A stretch of DNA of 59,857 nt from Bradyrhizobium tropiciagri (GCF_001189845.1 NZ_LFLZ01000057.1:1-59857); one strand, 5' to 3'; positions 35,822 to 44,458 are shown, counted from the first letter of the stretch. Made by a program: numbers and translations. The notes: a model not told the origin generated them from the sequence alone.

Positions 35822-36796
35822 TCAGCCCTGATACAGGCCGTTGTCACGCGCCTTCTGGATCGCGAGCGCAGCCATCAAATCGAGCATCGGGGTCGGAATG
35901 TCGGCCGCGCGGGCGAATGCCGCGGGTGCGCGCACCAGCACGTCGATCTCCATGGCACGGCCGAGCTCGTAGTCCTGCAGGATCGACGGCTTGTGGTCCG
36001 GCGCGGGCCCCGAGCGGGTGACGCGCTTGACGTCTGGAATGTAGCGTGTCGCAACCGCATTGGCCTCGTCGAGCAGACGCGGGATCACGTCCTGCATGTC
36101 GGAATCGTCGCGGACGCCGCGTGCGGTCAGCCCGGTCAGCAGGCAGAGCACCGACATCGACATGTTGGTGAGCAGCTTCGACCAGATCGTTTCGCGGATC
36201 TCCCTGACCTCGGGCGACTCGATCGCGGCGTCGTTGAGCGCGGCGCGCAGGCCTGCGATGCGTTCGCTCCGGCGATCGTCACATTCGCCGATCAGCAGGC
36301 GGTTGCGCTCCGGCGACAGGTTGTCTACCACGCCAGGCGCGATCACCTCGTTGGAGGAGAAGATCACGCCGCCGATGATCCGCTCCTTCGGGATGGCGCT
36401 GCGCAAGCGCCCGCCGGGATCGAGGAAGCCGAGATCGGGGATCGCCGGATGCTGCGGCGGCAGGCCGAGACCGTACCACCAGGGAATGCCGTTCTGCGCG
36501 AACACGATCGCCGTATCAGGCTGAAGCAACGGCGCGAGCCCGGCTGCGAGCGCACTGACGCCGGTCGCCTTCAGCGTGCTGATCACGACGTCCTGCGGCC
36601 CCAGCTCGGCAGGATCGGCCGACGCTTTCACCTTTGCGGTGGCGCTGGTCTCGCCGACCTTCAGCGTCAGCCCGGCGGTCCTGACCGCGTCGAGATGCGG
36701 GCCGCGCATCACGCAGGACACATCGTGGCCGGCGCGTGCCAGCCGGACCGCGAAGTGGCTGCCGACGGCGCCCGCGCCGAAAATGCAAATACGCAT
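35822..36796 (-). CDS. Ketopantoate reductase family protein (second paralogue)
   Basis: A 324-residue NAD(P)-dependent reductase from ATG 36796 (MRICIFGAGAVG), the Rossmann motif GAGAVG being at 7-12; seven further upstream codons are in frame but less likely. It has QNGIPWW (an altered QNG motif), SKLLTNMSMSVLCLL in place of the usual WxKLxxN helix, and KPSILQDYELGRAMEID near the end, the PanE-type substrate region. It is only distantly similar to the copy at 16419-17429. Its partner genes, an SDR 40 bp downstream and the divergent hydratase, suggest catabolic use on a 2-oxoacid rather than pantothenate synthesis; this is inference. Confidence 0.88.
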   Translation of the reverse strand: MRICIFGAGAVGSHFAVRLARAGHDVSCVMRGPHLDAVRTAGLTLKVGETSATAKVKASADPAELGPQDVVISTLKATGVSALAAGLAPLLQPDTAIVFAQNGIPWWYGLGLPPQHPAIPDLGFLDPGGRLRSAIPKERIIGGVIFSSNEVIAPGVVDNLSPERNRLLIGECDDRRSERIAGLRAALNDAAIESPEVREIRETIWSKLLTNMSMSVLCLLTGLTARGVRDDSDMQDVIPRLLDEANAVATRYIPDVKRVTRSGPAPDHKPSILQDYELGRAMEIDVLVRAPAAFARAADIPTPMLDLMAALAIQKARDNGLYQG

Positions 36797-36964
36797 CAGT
36801 GGAACCAGTCCTTGCAACGTGCCGCGTCAGTTTCCACAAGCGCGGGGCATCGCGCAACCCGTCATGCGCGGGGCGCGGTCGCGCCCGCTCGAAAGTGATG
36901 GATCACGGCAGCGCGCCTCGCCATAGTGGCTGGTAACAGCAATGCCGAGCGAGGGAGAACATTC

Positions 36965-37762
36965 ATGTCGGCGAGCCCAGTCCTGTGGAGCCTCGATGCG
37001 CGCGGGGTCGCGACCGTCACGCTGAACAGGCCCGAGGTCAACAATGCCTATGACGGCGCGCTGATTGCGGGCGTGCTGGCCGCGATCGACGACCTCTCGA
37101 CCAAGCCGGTCCGTGTCGTCGTGCTGAATGGCAACGGCAAGCATTTCCAGGCCGGCGCCGATTTGAAATGGATCAACGGCGTGCGGCCGAAATCGCCGGA
37201 GGAGAACGAAGCGGCGTCGCGCGCCACCTTCGAGGCGGTGCAGCGCCTCAACACGCTGCCGGTGCCGACCGTGGCGCTGGTGCAGGGCGGCTGCTTCGGC
37301 GGCGGCACCGGCGTGATTGCGGCCTGCGATATCGTGATCGCGGCCGATAATGCGCTGTTCTCGATCACCGAAGTGCGCTGGGGCCTGACCGCGGCGATCA
37401 TCATCCCACAGCTCTGCGACGCCATCGGCGTCCGCCAGGTGCGGCGCTACGCCCTGACCGGCGAACGCTTCGGCGCCGAGGACGCGCGCCGCATCGGCCT
37501 CGTCCATGAGGTGGTGCCGCTGGTCGACCTGGAAAGCGCCGGCGCCAAGGTCGTGGAGCAGCTGCTCGGCAACGCGCCGGATGCAATGGCCGAGACCAAG
37601 AAGCTCGCGATGGAAAGCTCGTTCGGCGGCATGGCCGTCGACGATGCGGCCTACAAGCGCCTCGTCCATCTGCATTCCGTCAAGCGGCAGACCGCGGAAG
37701 CTGCCGAAGGGCTGGCGTCCTTTGCCGAGAAGCGCGCCGGACGCTGGGGCGGCGGCGCGTAA
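36965..37762 (+). CDS. Enoyl-CoA hydratase, methylglutaconyl-CoA hydratase-like (LiuC-like)
   Basis: A 265-residue crotonase-fold enzyme from ATG 36965 (MSASPVLW) with GGGAG upstream; the extended frame from 36926 has no site. Motifs: GKHFQAGADLKW, GGCFGGGTGVIAACD, then SITEVRWGLTAAIIIPQL with one catalytic glutamate kept (the other is glycine). The SEVRxGLxxAxIxP and RRYALTGERF pattern is like LiuC/AUH 3-methylglutaconyl-CoA hydratases of leucine breakdown, though no other leucine genes are here. It could equally act on another branched enoyl-CoA. Divergent from the reductase gene. Confidence 0.88.
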   Translation: MSASPVLWSLDARGVATVTLNRPEVNNAYDGALIAGVLAAIDDLSTKPVRVVVLNGNGKHFQAGADLKWINGVRPKSPEENEAASRATFEAVQRLNTLPVPTVALVQGGCFGGGTGVIAACDIVIAADNALFSITEVRWGLTAAIIIPQLCDAIGVRQVRRYALTGERFGAEDARRIGLVHEVVPLVDLESAGAKVVEQLLGNAPDAMAETKKLAMESSFGGMAVDDAAYKRLVHLHSVKRQTAEAAEGLASFAEKRAGRWGGGA

Positions 37763-37764
37763 GC

Positions 37765-38028
37765 TCAACAGCCGTTGCAGATGCCGCGCATGCTCCGATA
37801 GACCTCCTCGTCGTCGCGGCGCATCTGTTGCAGCGAATCGAACGTCTTCGATTCGCTCGACTGCGTCACCGGCAGCTCCGGCTTGCGCTTGGCCGCAAGC
37901 TCCTGCTCCTGCCGATGGTAGCAGGCCTCGCGCTCGGCCTTGGCCTCGATGAAGCGGCAGGTCTCGATCGCCACCGCTGGTGTCGCGGCGATGATGAGAC
38001 CAAGCGACATTGACATCATGAGTTTCAA
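37765..38028 (-). CDS. Small secreted protein with four cysteines, unknown function
   Basis: An 87-residue product best read from TTG 38028 (MKLMMSMSLGLIIAATPAVA as signal peptide), because AAGGA lies 8 bp upstream; ATGs at 38019 or 38016 would shorten the signal. The mature part of 67 residues begins IETCRFIEAKAEREACYHRQEQ and ends MRGICNGC, with Cys at 24, 36, 84 and 87 that could form two disulfides. The middle is polar and helical. No family recognised; similar small periplasmic proteins are frequent in Bradyrhizobium. It lies in a longer open frame that is only a shadow of the LysR gene further upstream. Confidence 0.72.
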   Translation of the reverse strand: MKLMMSMSLGLIIAATPAVAIETCRFIEAKAEREACYHRQEQELAAKRKPELPVTQSSESKTFDSLQQMRRDDEEVYRSMRGICNGC

Positions 38029-38090
38029 ACGGGCGATCCTTTCGCGTCCTTGTCTCAGGTCCGCATGCCAGCGGCAAGGCCGGTGTCGCA

Positions 38091-38975
38091 TCACAACGGC
38101 TGCGCCAGCGACTTTTTCAACGTCTTCAGCAGCGCCTGCACCGCGGCGGCGTCGATGCGGCGCTCGGGAACGGCGGCCTTCACCCACAGTTCCGGGATCG
38201 GATAGTCCGCGAGCACGGGTTGCAACGCGCCGTCGCGCAGCGCGTCGGCGACCAGATAATGCGAGAGCAGCGCGATGCCGTTGCCGGCGATCGCGCTTTG
38301 CGTCAGCACGCGGCCCTCGTTGGAAGAGAGAATCGGGCGCACCTGGATATTGATGCGGCCGCGCGGTCCCTCGAACGGCCATTCCGGTCCGGTCGGCAGG
38401 AAGCTGAGGCAGCGATGATCGACCAGGTCGCGCGGATGCTTCGGCGTGCCGTGCTTCTTCAGATACGCCGGCGAGGCACAGACGAGGCGCGGTAGCCGGC
38501 ACAGCGGCTCGTCGACGACGCCGCCGAAAGAGTGCGGGAAGGCGCCGATCGCGATATCGAAGCCTTCGGTCACCGGATCGACCGGACGGTCGATCATCAC
38601 GATCTCGAGCTTCACGCTCCGGTTCTGCCGCTGGAAGATCGTGAAGGCATCGGCGAGCCGCGCCACCGTCAGCGAGGTCGGCGCCTTGACGCGCAGATGA
38701 TCGGATAGGTCGCGCTGCTTCTCGCCCATCCGCGACAGGAGATCGCCGACATCGGCGACCACGCCGCGCGCGCGGTGCACATATTGCTGCCCGGCCTCGG
38801 TCAGCCGCAACTGGCGAGTGGAACGGTGAAACAGCGCGGTGCCGATCCGCTCCTCGAGCTGGGTGACGCGCTTGGCGACGACCGACGTCGCGACGTTGAG
38901 CTTGCGCGCAGCAGCCGAGAAACCGCCGGCATCGGCGGTGGCGAGGAAGGCTTCGAGGTTGACCAGCGTATCCAT
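38091..38975 (-). CDS. LysR family transcriptional regulator
   Basis: A 294-residue regulator with the N-terminal winged HTH of the family (NLEAFLATADAGGFSAAARKLNVATSVVAKRV, followed by LEERIGTALFHRSTRQLRLTEAG) and a C-terminal effector-binding domain (VKLEIVMIDRPVDPVTEGFDIAIG). It reads divergently from the FAD oxidoreductase and the ABC importer that follows, with about 125 bp between. A 34-bp inverted repeat immediately upstream of its start is the probable binding or autoregulatory site. LysR proteins of this layout usually activate the divergent operon in response to its substrate or an intermediate, here perhaps the imported compound. Confidence 0.93.
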   Translation of the reverse strand: MDTLVNLEAFLATADAGGFSAAARKLNVATSVVAKRVTQLEERIGTALFHRSTRQLRLTEAGQQYVHRARGVVADVGDLLSRMGEKQRDLSDHLRVKAPTSLTVARLADAFTIFQRQNRSVKLEIVMIDRPVDPVTEGFDIAIGAFPHSFGGVVDEPLCRLPRLVCASPAYLKKHGTPKHPRDLVDHRCLSFLPTGPEWPFEGPRGRINIQVRPILSSNEGRVLTQSAIAGNGIALLSHYLVADALRDGALQPVLADYPIPELWVKAAVPERRIDAAAVQALLKTLKKSLAQPL

Positions 38976-38989
38976 CTGCCTTCCCTTGC

Positions 38990-39023
38990 TCAGCTTTCGC
39001 CTTTCTCGATTCGCGAAAGCTGA
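38990..39023. promoter_or_regulatory. 34-bp inverted repeat between divergent LysR and FAD-oxidoreductase genes
   Basis: Perfect 11-bp arms TCAGCTTTCGC and GCGAAAGCTGA with a 12-bp spacer, ending 14 bp before the LysR start codon. It is longer than the usual LysR T-N11-A box. It may be the regulator site or an RNA hairpin in the leader of the LysR mRNA. Confidence 0.6.
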
Positions 39024-39099
39024 TCACATAATTTGGTGGATTGTACTGCGATCCGCATCAATTCATAGTTGGCCCAATCAAACTTTGTTCAGGGCGGAA

Positions 39100-40464
39100 A
39101 TGATGCGAGCGAGCACGATCGAAGAACCTGCGCGGCAGGTCCCGGTCTATGGCGAATATGACGTGGTGGTGCTCGGCGGCGGTCCGGCCGGCATTGCGGC
39201 AGCGGTCGGTGCGGCACGTGCCGGGCGGCGGACGCTGCTGATCGAGCGTTACGGATTTCTCGGCGGCATGGGCACCGCGGCGGGCGTCACGAATTTCTGC
39301 GGACTGCACGCCAACATCTTCGGCGAGATGCACCGCGTGGTGCAAGGCATCGCCTCCGACCTCTTGGTGCGGATCGACCGGCTCGGCGGCTTGAACGCGC
39401 CGCATCTGATCCTCGGCAAGATCCTGGCGCAGGCCTACGACACCGCGGCCTACAAGATCGCGGCGGACGATCTCCTGGCGCATCACAAGGTCGACATCCT
39501 GTTCCACGCGCTCGGTGCCGGCGTCGTGATGGACGGCGCGCAGATCCGCGCGCTGATGGTGGAAACCAAGGCCGGCCGGCAGGCGGTGCGCGGTGGCATC
39601 TTCATCGACTGCTCCGGTGACGGCGACCTCGCGGTGTGGGCCGGCGCGCCCCATGAGGTCGGCGATAATGCCGGCGGCATGCTCTACCCCTCGATGATGT
39701 TCCGCCTCAACGGCATCGATCCCGCGAAGGCCGGCGATGCGTGGCGGACGATCCCGGAGCGGATGGTGCAGGCCGAGGCGGCCGGTACGTGCAAATTCCC
39801 GCGCAAGTCGGCGATCGTGCGGCCGCAGAAGTCGCAGATCGAATGGCGGGTGAATTTCACCCAGGTGACGCGTAGCGACGGCGGCGCCATTTCCGGGATT
39901 GATCCCGATGACATGACGCGCGGCGAGATCGAGGGCCGTCGCCAGGCGGTCGAAGCGTTCAAGTTCCTGCGCACGGTGCCGGGCTTCGAGAATTCCTACA
40001 TCGTCGATTTGCCGCCGCAGCTCGGCATCCGCGAGACGCGGCGCGTGATCGGGGGCTACATGCTGTCCGGCGAGGACGTGCTGGGCTGCGCCTCGTTCGA
40101 GGATTCGATCGGCGTCAACGGCTGGCCGATGGAAAAGCACGTGCCGGGCGATGTGACCTTCGAGTTTCCGCCGATCCCGGAGAGCCGCGGCTACAATGAA
40201 TTGCCGTATCGCATGCTGGTGCCCGAGGGCGTCGACAATCTCTTGGTCGCCGGCCGCTGCGCCTCGATGACCCATGAAGGGCAATCGGCAGCGCGTGTCT
40301 CCGGTGCCTGTTTCGTGATGGGCGAGGCGGCGGGAACCGCGGCTGCGCTGGCACTTTCGGGCAACACGATTCCGCGCGACATTTCCGTCGAAAAGTTGCA
40401 ACAACGGCTCGCGGCGCAGGGCGCGTTCATCGGGCGCGACCAGGCCGTGCCTGAAGGATTATAG
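39100..40464 (+). CDS. FAD-dependent oxidoreductase (FAD_oxidored family)
   Basis: A 454-residue flavoprotein from ATG 39100 (or 39103), with GGCGGA upstream; a longer frame is only a shadow of the LysR gene. FAD motif GGGPAGIAAAVGAARAG at about 27-43, ERYGFLGGMGTAAGVT (flavin contact), FIDCSGDGDLAVWAGAP, and a C-terminal GEAAGTAAALA segment. It resembles soluble FAD_oxidored (PF12831) family members of unknown substrate. It is first in an operon with an ABC substrate-binding protein 12 bp downstream, so it probably oxidises the compound that this transporter brings in. The divergent LysR regulator supports an inducible catabolic use. Confidence 0.88.
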   Translation: MMRASTIEEPARQVPVYGEYDVVVLGGGPAGIAAAVGAARAGRRTLLIERYGFLGGMGTAAGVTNFCGLHANIFGEMHRVVQGIASDLLVRIDRLGGLNAPHLILGKILAQAYDTAAYKIAADDLLAHHKVDILFHALGAGVVMDGAQIRALMVETKAGRQAVRGGIFIDCSGDGDLAVWAGAPHEVGDNAGGMLYPSMMFRLNGIDPAKAGDAWRTIPERMVQAEAAGTCKFPRKSAIVRPQKSQIEWRVNFTQVTRSDGGAISGIDPDDMTRGEIEGRRQAVEAFKFLRTVPGFENSYIVDLPPQLGIRETRRVIGGYMLSGEDVLGCASFEDSIGVNGWPMEKHVPGDVTFEFPPIPESRGYNELPYRMLVPEGVDNLLVAGRCASMTHEGQSAARVSGACFVMGEAAGTAAALALSGNTIPRDISVEKLQQRLAAQGAFIGRDQAVPEGL

Positions 40465-40476
40465 GTGGAGACGGCA

Positions 40477-41481
40477 ATGAAGGGTTGGGCGCGGCTCGCA
40501 CTCGCGGGTCTCTTGGTGTGGGCCGCGAGCGGCATCGCGCGGGCCGATGATCTCCTGAAGGCGAAGATCGGTGTCTTGCGGCTGTCGTCCTCGGCGCCGG
40601 TATTCATCGCGCAGGACAAGGGCTATTTCCGCGACGCCGGGCTCGACGTCGAGCTGAAGTTCTTCGACGCGGCGCAGCCGATCGCAGTCGCGACCACCTC
40701 GGGCGACGTCGATTTCGGCATCACCGCCTTCACCGCAGGCCTCTACAATCTCGCCGGCAAGGGCACGCTGAAGGTGATCGGCGGCATGAGTCGCGAGAAG
40801 GCCGGCTACCCCTTGATCGGCTATTTCGCCAGCAACAATGCCTATGCCGCCGGGCTGAAGACGCCGAAGGATCTCGCCGGCAAGCGCGTCGCGGTGACCC
40901 AGGTCGGCTCCAGCTTCCATTATTCGCTCGGCCTGCTTGCCGACAAATACGGCTTCAAGCTGTCGGACGTGAAGATCGTGCCTCTGCAGTCGCTGTCGAA
41001 TGCGGCCGCGGCGCTAAAGGGCGAAACCGTCGACGCGGCGCTGCTGCCGGTCTCGACCGCGCGCACGCTGATGGATTCCAACGGCGCGAAATTTTTGGGC
41101 TGGGTCGGCGACGAGACGCCGTGGCAGCTCGGCGCCGTCTTCGCCTCGCCGAAGACGCTGACCAACGCACCGCTGGTGACCAGGCTGCTCACCGCGCTCA
41201 CCCGCGCCGACCGCGAATATCACGACGTGGTCCTCAGCGCGATCAAGGACGGCGTGGTGCCGATCAACGAGAGAACAAAGCCGCTGCTCGAGATCATCGC
41301 CAAATATACCAACCTGCCGGTCGAGCACGTGGTCGGCAATTGCGCCTATGTCGATCCGGATGGAAAACTCGACGTCAAGAACGTCGACAACCAGATCAAG
41401 TGGCTGCAGGAGCAGGGCTTCGTCGACAAGGGTTTTGACGCGAATGCGATCATCGCCAAGGACTATGTGAAGGCGGATTGA
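40477..41481 (+). CDS. ABC transporter substrate-binding protein (NMT1/SsuA-type)
   Basis: A 334-residue periplasmic protein from ATG 40477 with GGAG upstream (GTG 40465 is in frame). The signal peptide MKGWARLALAGLLVWAASGIARA is clear. The mature part begins DDLLKAKIGVLRLSSSAPVFIAQDKGYF and has the SsuA/TauA-like pattern (QPIAVATTSGDVDFGI, GLKTPKDLAGKRVAVTQVGSS). Such proteins bind sulfonates, taurine, phthalates or thiamine precursors; the ligand cannot be named here. The ATPase gene follows after a 160-bp gap with a dispersed repeat, then the permease, giving a complete importer. Confidence 0.9.
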   Translation: MKGWARLALAGLLVWAASGIARADDLLKAKIGVLRLSSSAPVFIAQDKGYFRDAGLDVELKFFDAAQPIAVATTSGDVDFGITAFTAGLYNLAGKGTLKVIGGMSREKAGYPLIGYFASNNAYAAGLKTPKDLAGKRVAVTQVGSSFHYSLGLLADKYGFKLSDVKIVPLQSLSNAAAALKGETVDAALLPVSTARTLMDSNGAKFLGWVGDETPWQLGAVFASPKTLTNAPLVTRLLTALTRADREYHDVVLSAIKDGVVPINERTKPLLEIIAKYTNLPVEHVVGNCAYVDPDGKLDVKNVDNQIKWLQEQGFVDKGFDANAIIAKDYVKAD

Positions 41482-41508
41482 TGATGAGCCGCGCGCGACA
41501 CCCTATCT

Positions 41509-41617
41509 CCGTCACCCTGAGGAGCGCGCACTTGCGCGCGTCTCGAAGGGTCGACGGCCGCGATGCATCTGGGCCGTGCATCCTTCGAGACGCGCTTCGC
41601 GCTCCTCAGGATGACGG
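41509..41617. repeat. Dispersed inverted repeat, family B (CCGTCACCCTGAGGAGCG...)
   Basis: Outer arms CCGTCACCCTGAGGAGCGCG and its near-complement CGCGCTCCTCAGGATGACGG, with an inner pair around TCGAAGG and CCTTCGA. It lies inside the ABC operon, between the binding-protein and ATPase genes, and could give differential mRNA stability. Confidence 0.88.
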
Positions 41618-41641
41618 TCTGACAGCGGAGAGTGGGGCGCC

Positions 41642-42415
41642 ATGGACCTGATCGCCGACCATATCAGCCATCGCTTCGGCGCGCTCGACGTGCTCGACGA
41701 TGTCTCCTTCACGGTCCGCGCCGGTGAGGTCGTTGCGATCGTCGGTCCGTCCGGCTGCGGCAAGAGCACGCTGCTGTCGATCCTCGGCGGCCTGCTGCGG
41801 CCGAGCCGAGGCGCAGCCGAACTGCGCGGCGCACCGCCGGCCGGCAGCCTCAATCCGCTGACCTTCGTGTTCCAGGATTTTGCCCTGCTGCCGTGGAATA
41901 CGGTCGAGGAGAACGTCGCCTTTCCGCTGCTGCACACGTCCTTAAGCGCCGGCGAACGCCGTGCCGTGATCGACGATGCGCTGCGCCGCACGGGCTTAAC
42001 GGATTTCCGCGCCGCTTACCCGAAGCAGCTCTCCGGCGGCATGCGTCAGCGCGTCGGCATTGCGCGCGCGCTTGCGGTTCGTCCGGCGATCCTGCTGATG
42101 GACGAGCCGCTATCGGCGCTGGATTCGCAGACCCGCGAGCTGCTGATGGAGGATTTCGTCGGCCTGCTGGCCGACGGCACGATGGGTGCGGTCTATGTCA
42201 CGCATAACCTTGAAGAAGCCGTGCGGCTCGCCGACCGCGTCGTGGTGCTGTCGCGCCGCCCCGGCCGCATCAGGGAAATCGTGACCATTCCGATGACGCG
42301 CGCCGAGCGTGGCACGGCGGATGCCCGCGGGCCGATGGCCGCACTGCAAGGTGAGCTGTGGTCGCTGATCCGGAAGGAAGCGATCGATGCCGAGCGCGAG
42401 GTCCAGCATGCTTGA
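41642..42415 (+). CDS. ABC transporter ATP-binding protein (SsuB/TauB-type)
   Basis: A 257-residue ABC ATPase. Walker A GPSGCGKST at 35-43, Q-loop VFQDFALLPW, signature LSGGMRQRVGIARAL, Walker B ILLMDEP with the D-loop SALD, and the H-loop TH in VYVTHNLEEAV are all intact. The VFQDFALLPWxTVxENV form matches nitrate/sulfonate/taurine-type importers. It energises the transporter made with the NMT1-type binding protein before it and the permease after it; the permease start overlaps its last 8 bp. It acts at the inner face of the membrane. Confidence 0.95.
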   Translation: MDLIADHISHRFGALDVLDDVSFTVRAGEVVAIVGPSGCGKSTLLSILGGLLRPSRGAAELRGAPPAGSLNPLTFVFQDFALLPWNTVEENVAFPLLHTSLSAGERRAVIDDALRRTGLTDFRAAYPKQLSGGMRQRVGIARALAVRPAILLMDEPLSALDSQTRELLMEDFVGLLADGTMGAVYVTHNLEEAVRLADRVVVLSRRPGRIREIVTIPMTRAERGTADARGPMAALQGELWSLIRKEAIDAEREVQHA

Positions 42416-43235
42416 TCGGGCCCCGCCAGAGACGAGAGATCAATCGGCGGAAGCGACGCGGCCGGTCGCGTTTCGCGGCGCCGGCTTCACATCAGGCGGC
42501 AGCCGCTACGCCGGCTGGATCGCACTCGCGCTGGTCATCGCGATCTGGCAGCTCGCCGGCAGCGCAGGCTGGGTCAATCCGCTGTTCCTGCCGGCACCGT
42601 CGGCGATCGCGGTCGCGATCACCAAGCTCGCGACGTCGGGTGCCCTGTGGCAACACCTCTCGTGGTCGATCATGCGGATCGGCACCGGCTGGATCATCGG
42701 CACGGCCGCCGGTGTCATCGTCGGCTTCGCGATCGGGCTGTCGACCATGGCACGCGGCGTCGGCATCACCTTTATCTCGGCGCTGTTCCCGATCCCGAAG
42801 ATCGCGCTGCTGCCACTTTTGATCCTCTGGCTCGGGATCGGCGAGGAACCGAAGATCGCGACCATTGCGCTCGGGGTGTTCTTCTCGACCGCGATCTCGG
42901 TCTATAGCGGCGTCGATGCGGTGCCGCGTAACCTGATCCGGATGGCGCAAAGCTTCAACGTGCCGTTCCACGCCATCGTGCGACGGGTGATCTGGCCGGG
43001 CGCGCTGCCCTCGATCCTCGCCGGCTTCCGCATCACCGCATCCGTCGCGCTGCTGCTCGTCGTCAGCGCCGAGATGATCGGCGCGCAATACGGCATCGGC
43101 GCCTTCGTGCTGCAGGCCGGCAATCTGATGCAGACCGATCAACTGCTCGCGGGCGTCGTGATCCTGTCGCTGTTCGGGCTTGCGGTCGGCAAGCTGATCA
43201 ATCTGCTGGAGACGCGGTTGTTGCACTGGCGGTGA
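42408..43235 (+). CDS. ABC transporter permease (SsuC/TauC-type)
   Basis: A 275-residue inner-membrane permease starting at ATG 42408, overlapping the ATPase gene by 8 bp and preceded by GAGG; ATG 42387 is an in-frame alternative. Six hydrophobic segments are visible, with FPIPKIALLPLLILWLG and the EAA-type loop of the BPD_transp_1 domain, IRMAQSFNVPFHAIVRRVIWPGALPSILAG, with the conserved glycine after the alanine-rich turn. This is the cytoplasmic contact for the ATPase. The layout completes the importer of an anionic organic compound. The next region is a repeat. Confidence 0.93.
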   Translation: MLDRAPPETRDQSAEATRPVAFRGAGFTSGGSRYAGWIALALVIAIWQLAGSAGWVNPLFLPAPSAIAVAITKLATSGALWQHLSWSIMRIGTGWIIGTAAGVIVGFAIGLSTMARGVGITFISALFPIPKIALLPLLILWLGIGEEPKIATIALGVFFSTAISVYSGVDAVPRNLIRMAQSFNVPFHAIVRRVIWPGALPSILAGFRITASVALLLVVSAEMIGAQYGIGAFVLQAGNLMQTDQLLAGVVILSLFGLAVGKLINLLETRLLHWR

Positions 43236-43247
43236 GAGGCGCTCTGC

Positions 43248-43332
43248 CGTCATTGCGAGGAGCGAAGCGACGAAGCAATCCATCCATCCGTTATGCCGAA
43301 CGATGGATTGCTTCGCTCCGCTCGCAATGACG
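43248..43332. repeat. Dispersed inverted repeat, family A (CGTCATTGCGAGGAGCG...)
   Basis: Arms CGTCATTGCGAGGAGCGAAG and GCTCGCAATGACG with inner GAAGCAATCCAT and ATGGATTGCTTC; copy of the family at 5751-5839. It separates convergent permease and dioxygenase genes. Confidence 0.92.
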
Positions 43333-43362
43333 ACGGCAGGCGCGCCTGCGCTTTGCTGCACC

Positions 43363-44403
43363 TTACGCGTTCCCGCGATCCTCGCGGAACAGATCCAGCT
43401 TCTGCTGCACCGGACGGTCCGAGAACGAGAACAGCACGGAGTCGGCGTCGGCCTCGTGGGTGACCCAGTGCCAGCTCGGCACCACGAACAAATCGCGCGG
43501 TCCCCATTCGAAGGTCTGGTCGCCGACACTTGTGCGGCCCTTGCCCTCGATCGCGGCGAACACGGTGGCATCGGTCGAGCGATAGCGTGCGGTCTTAAAA
43601 CCCTTCGGCAGCAGCTGGATGAAGGTGCCGATGGTCGGCATCGCGAAATCGCCGGTCTCGGGGTTGGAGAATTTCAGCTTGAGGCCGTGGCAGGCGTCCC
43701 ACTCGTCGCTGGCTCTGGCCTTCTCCAGCGCCTCGCGGGTGTATTCATAGGGATAGTTGAAGATCGGCGAGGTCTTCGAGGTTCGCTTCTGGTCGATCGG
43801 CAGCAGATTATGGCCGTAGCGCGCGAAGCTGGCGCCGGTCGGCTTGGAGATCGACTGCTGGTCTTCCTTGGCGCCTTCGGCAAACGAGCAGTCGAAGAAC
43901 TGCACCATCGGGATGTCGAGCCCGTCGAGCCAGAACATCGGCTCATTGGTTTCGTTGGAATGGTCATGCCAGGTCATCGACGGCGTGATGACGAAATCGC
44001 CCGGCGACATCGCGGTGCGCTCGCCGTCAACCGCGGTGAAAGCGCCCTTGCCCTCGAGCACGAAGCGCAGCGCCGACTGGGCGTGGCGATGGGCGGGGGC
44101 GATGTCGCCCGGCACCACCATCTGCACGCCGGCAAAGAGGGAGGTCGTGATCTTGGACTGGCCGCGCAGCCCGGGATTTTCCAGCACCAGCACGCGGCGC
44201 TCGGCTTCCTTGGCCGTGATCAGCTTTCCGGCCTCGTTCATGTAGTCGCGGATCTGGTCGAACTTCCACAGGTGAGGGCGGCAGGCGCTCTTCGGCTCCG
44301 GCGTGATCAGATCGTTCATCACGTTCCATAGCGCCGAGAGGTTTTGGCCGTCGATCTTCTTGTAGAACGCCTCGCGCTCCGGGGTCTTCTGCACGGCTTC
44401 CAT
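43363..44403 (-). CDS. Gentisate 1,2-dioxygenase
   Basis: A 346-residue bicupin Fe(II) ring-cleavage enzyme that opens gentisate (2,5-dihydroxybenzoate) with O2 to give maleylpyruvate. The N-terminal cupin holds the iron site: HRHAQSALRF (H105, H107) and WHDHSN (H146). The second cupin (KTARYRSTDATVFAAIEGKG, WGPRDLFVVPSWHW) is present, and the length is that of the family. ATG 44403 has a GGGAGG site upstream. The gene is divergent from the isomerase-MarR-hydroxylase operon, and an 18-bp dyad with a sigma-70-like promoter lies between. It is the central step of the cluster. Gene names vary (gtdA, nagI), so none is assigned. Confidence 0.95.
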   Translation of the reverse strand: MEAVQKTPEREAFYKKIDGQNLSALWNVMNDLITPEPKSACRPHLWKFDQIRDYMNEAGKLITAKEAERRVLVLENPGLRGQSKITTSLFAGVQMVVPGDIAPAHRHAQSALRFVLEGKGAFTAVDGERTAMSPGDFVITPSMTWHDHSNETNEPMFWLDGLDIPMVQFFDCSFAEGAKEDQQSISKPTGASFARYGHNLLPIDQKRTSKTSPIFNYPYEYTREALEKARASDEWDACHGLKLKFSNPETGDFAMPTIGTFIQLLPKGFKTARYRSTDATVFAAIEGKGRTSVGDQTFEWGPRDLFVVPSWHWVTHEADADSVLFSFSDRPVQQKLDLFREDRGNA

Positions 44404-44440
44404 GGCAAGCCTCCCATCGTTCTTGTTTGGTGCAATTTAA

Positions 44441-44458
44441 TTGACAGTATACTTACAA
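44441..44458. promoter_or_regulatory. MarR-type operator in the gentisate cluster (copy 1)
   Basis: TTGACAGTATACTTACAA, an imperfect palindrome (14 of 18 positions symmetric, core AGTATACT), between gentisate dioxygenase and the divergent isomerase. It matches the site at 49802-49819 at 17 of 18 positions. Confidence 0.82.

Noticed and set aside
37029..39027. Long minus-strand frame running through the LysR gene into the small secreted protein
   Set aside because: Only its last 87 codons are real (small secreted protein); the rest is out of frame with the LysR gene.
38839..39099. Upstream extension of the FAD oxidoreductase into the LysR gene
   Set aside because: The extension is antisense to the LysR N-terminus and would remove the intergenic promoter; ATG 39100 has a ribosome site.
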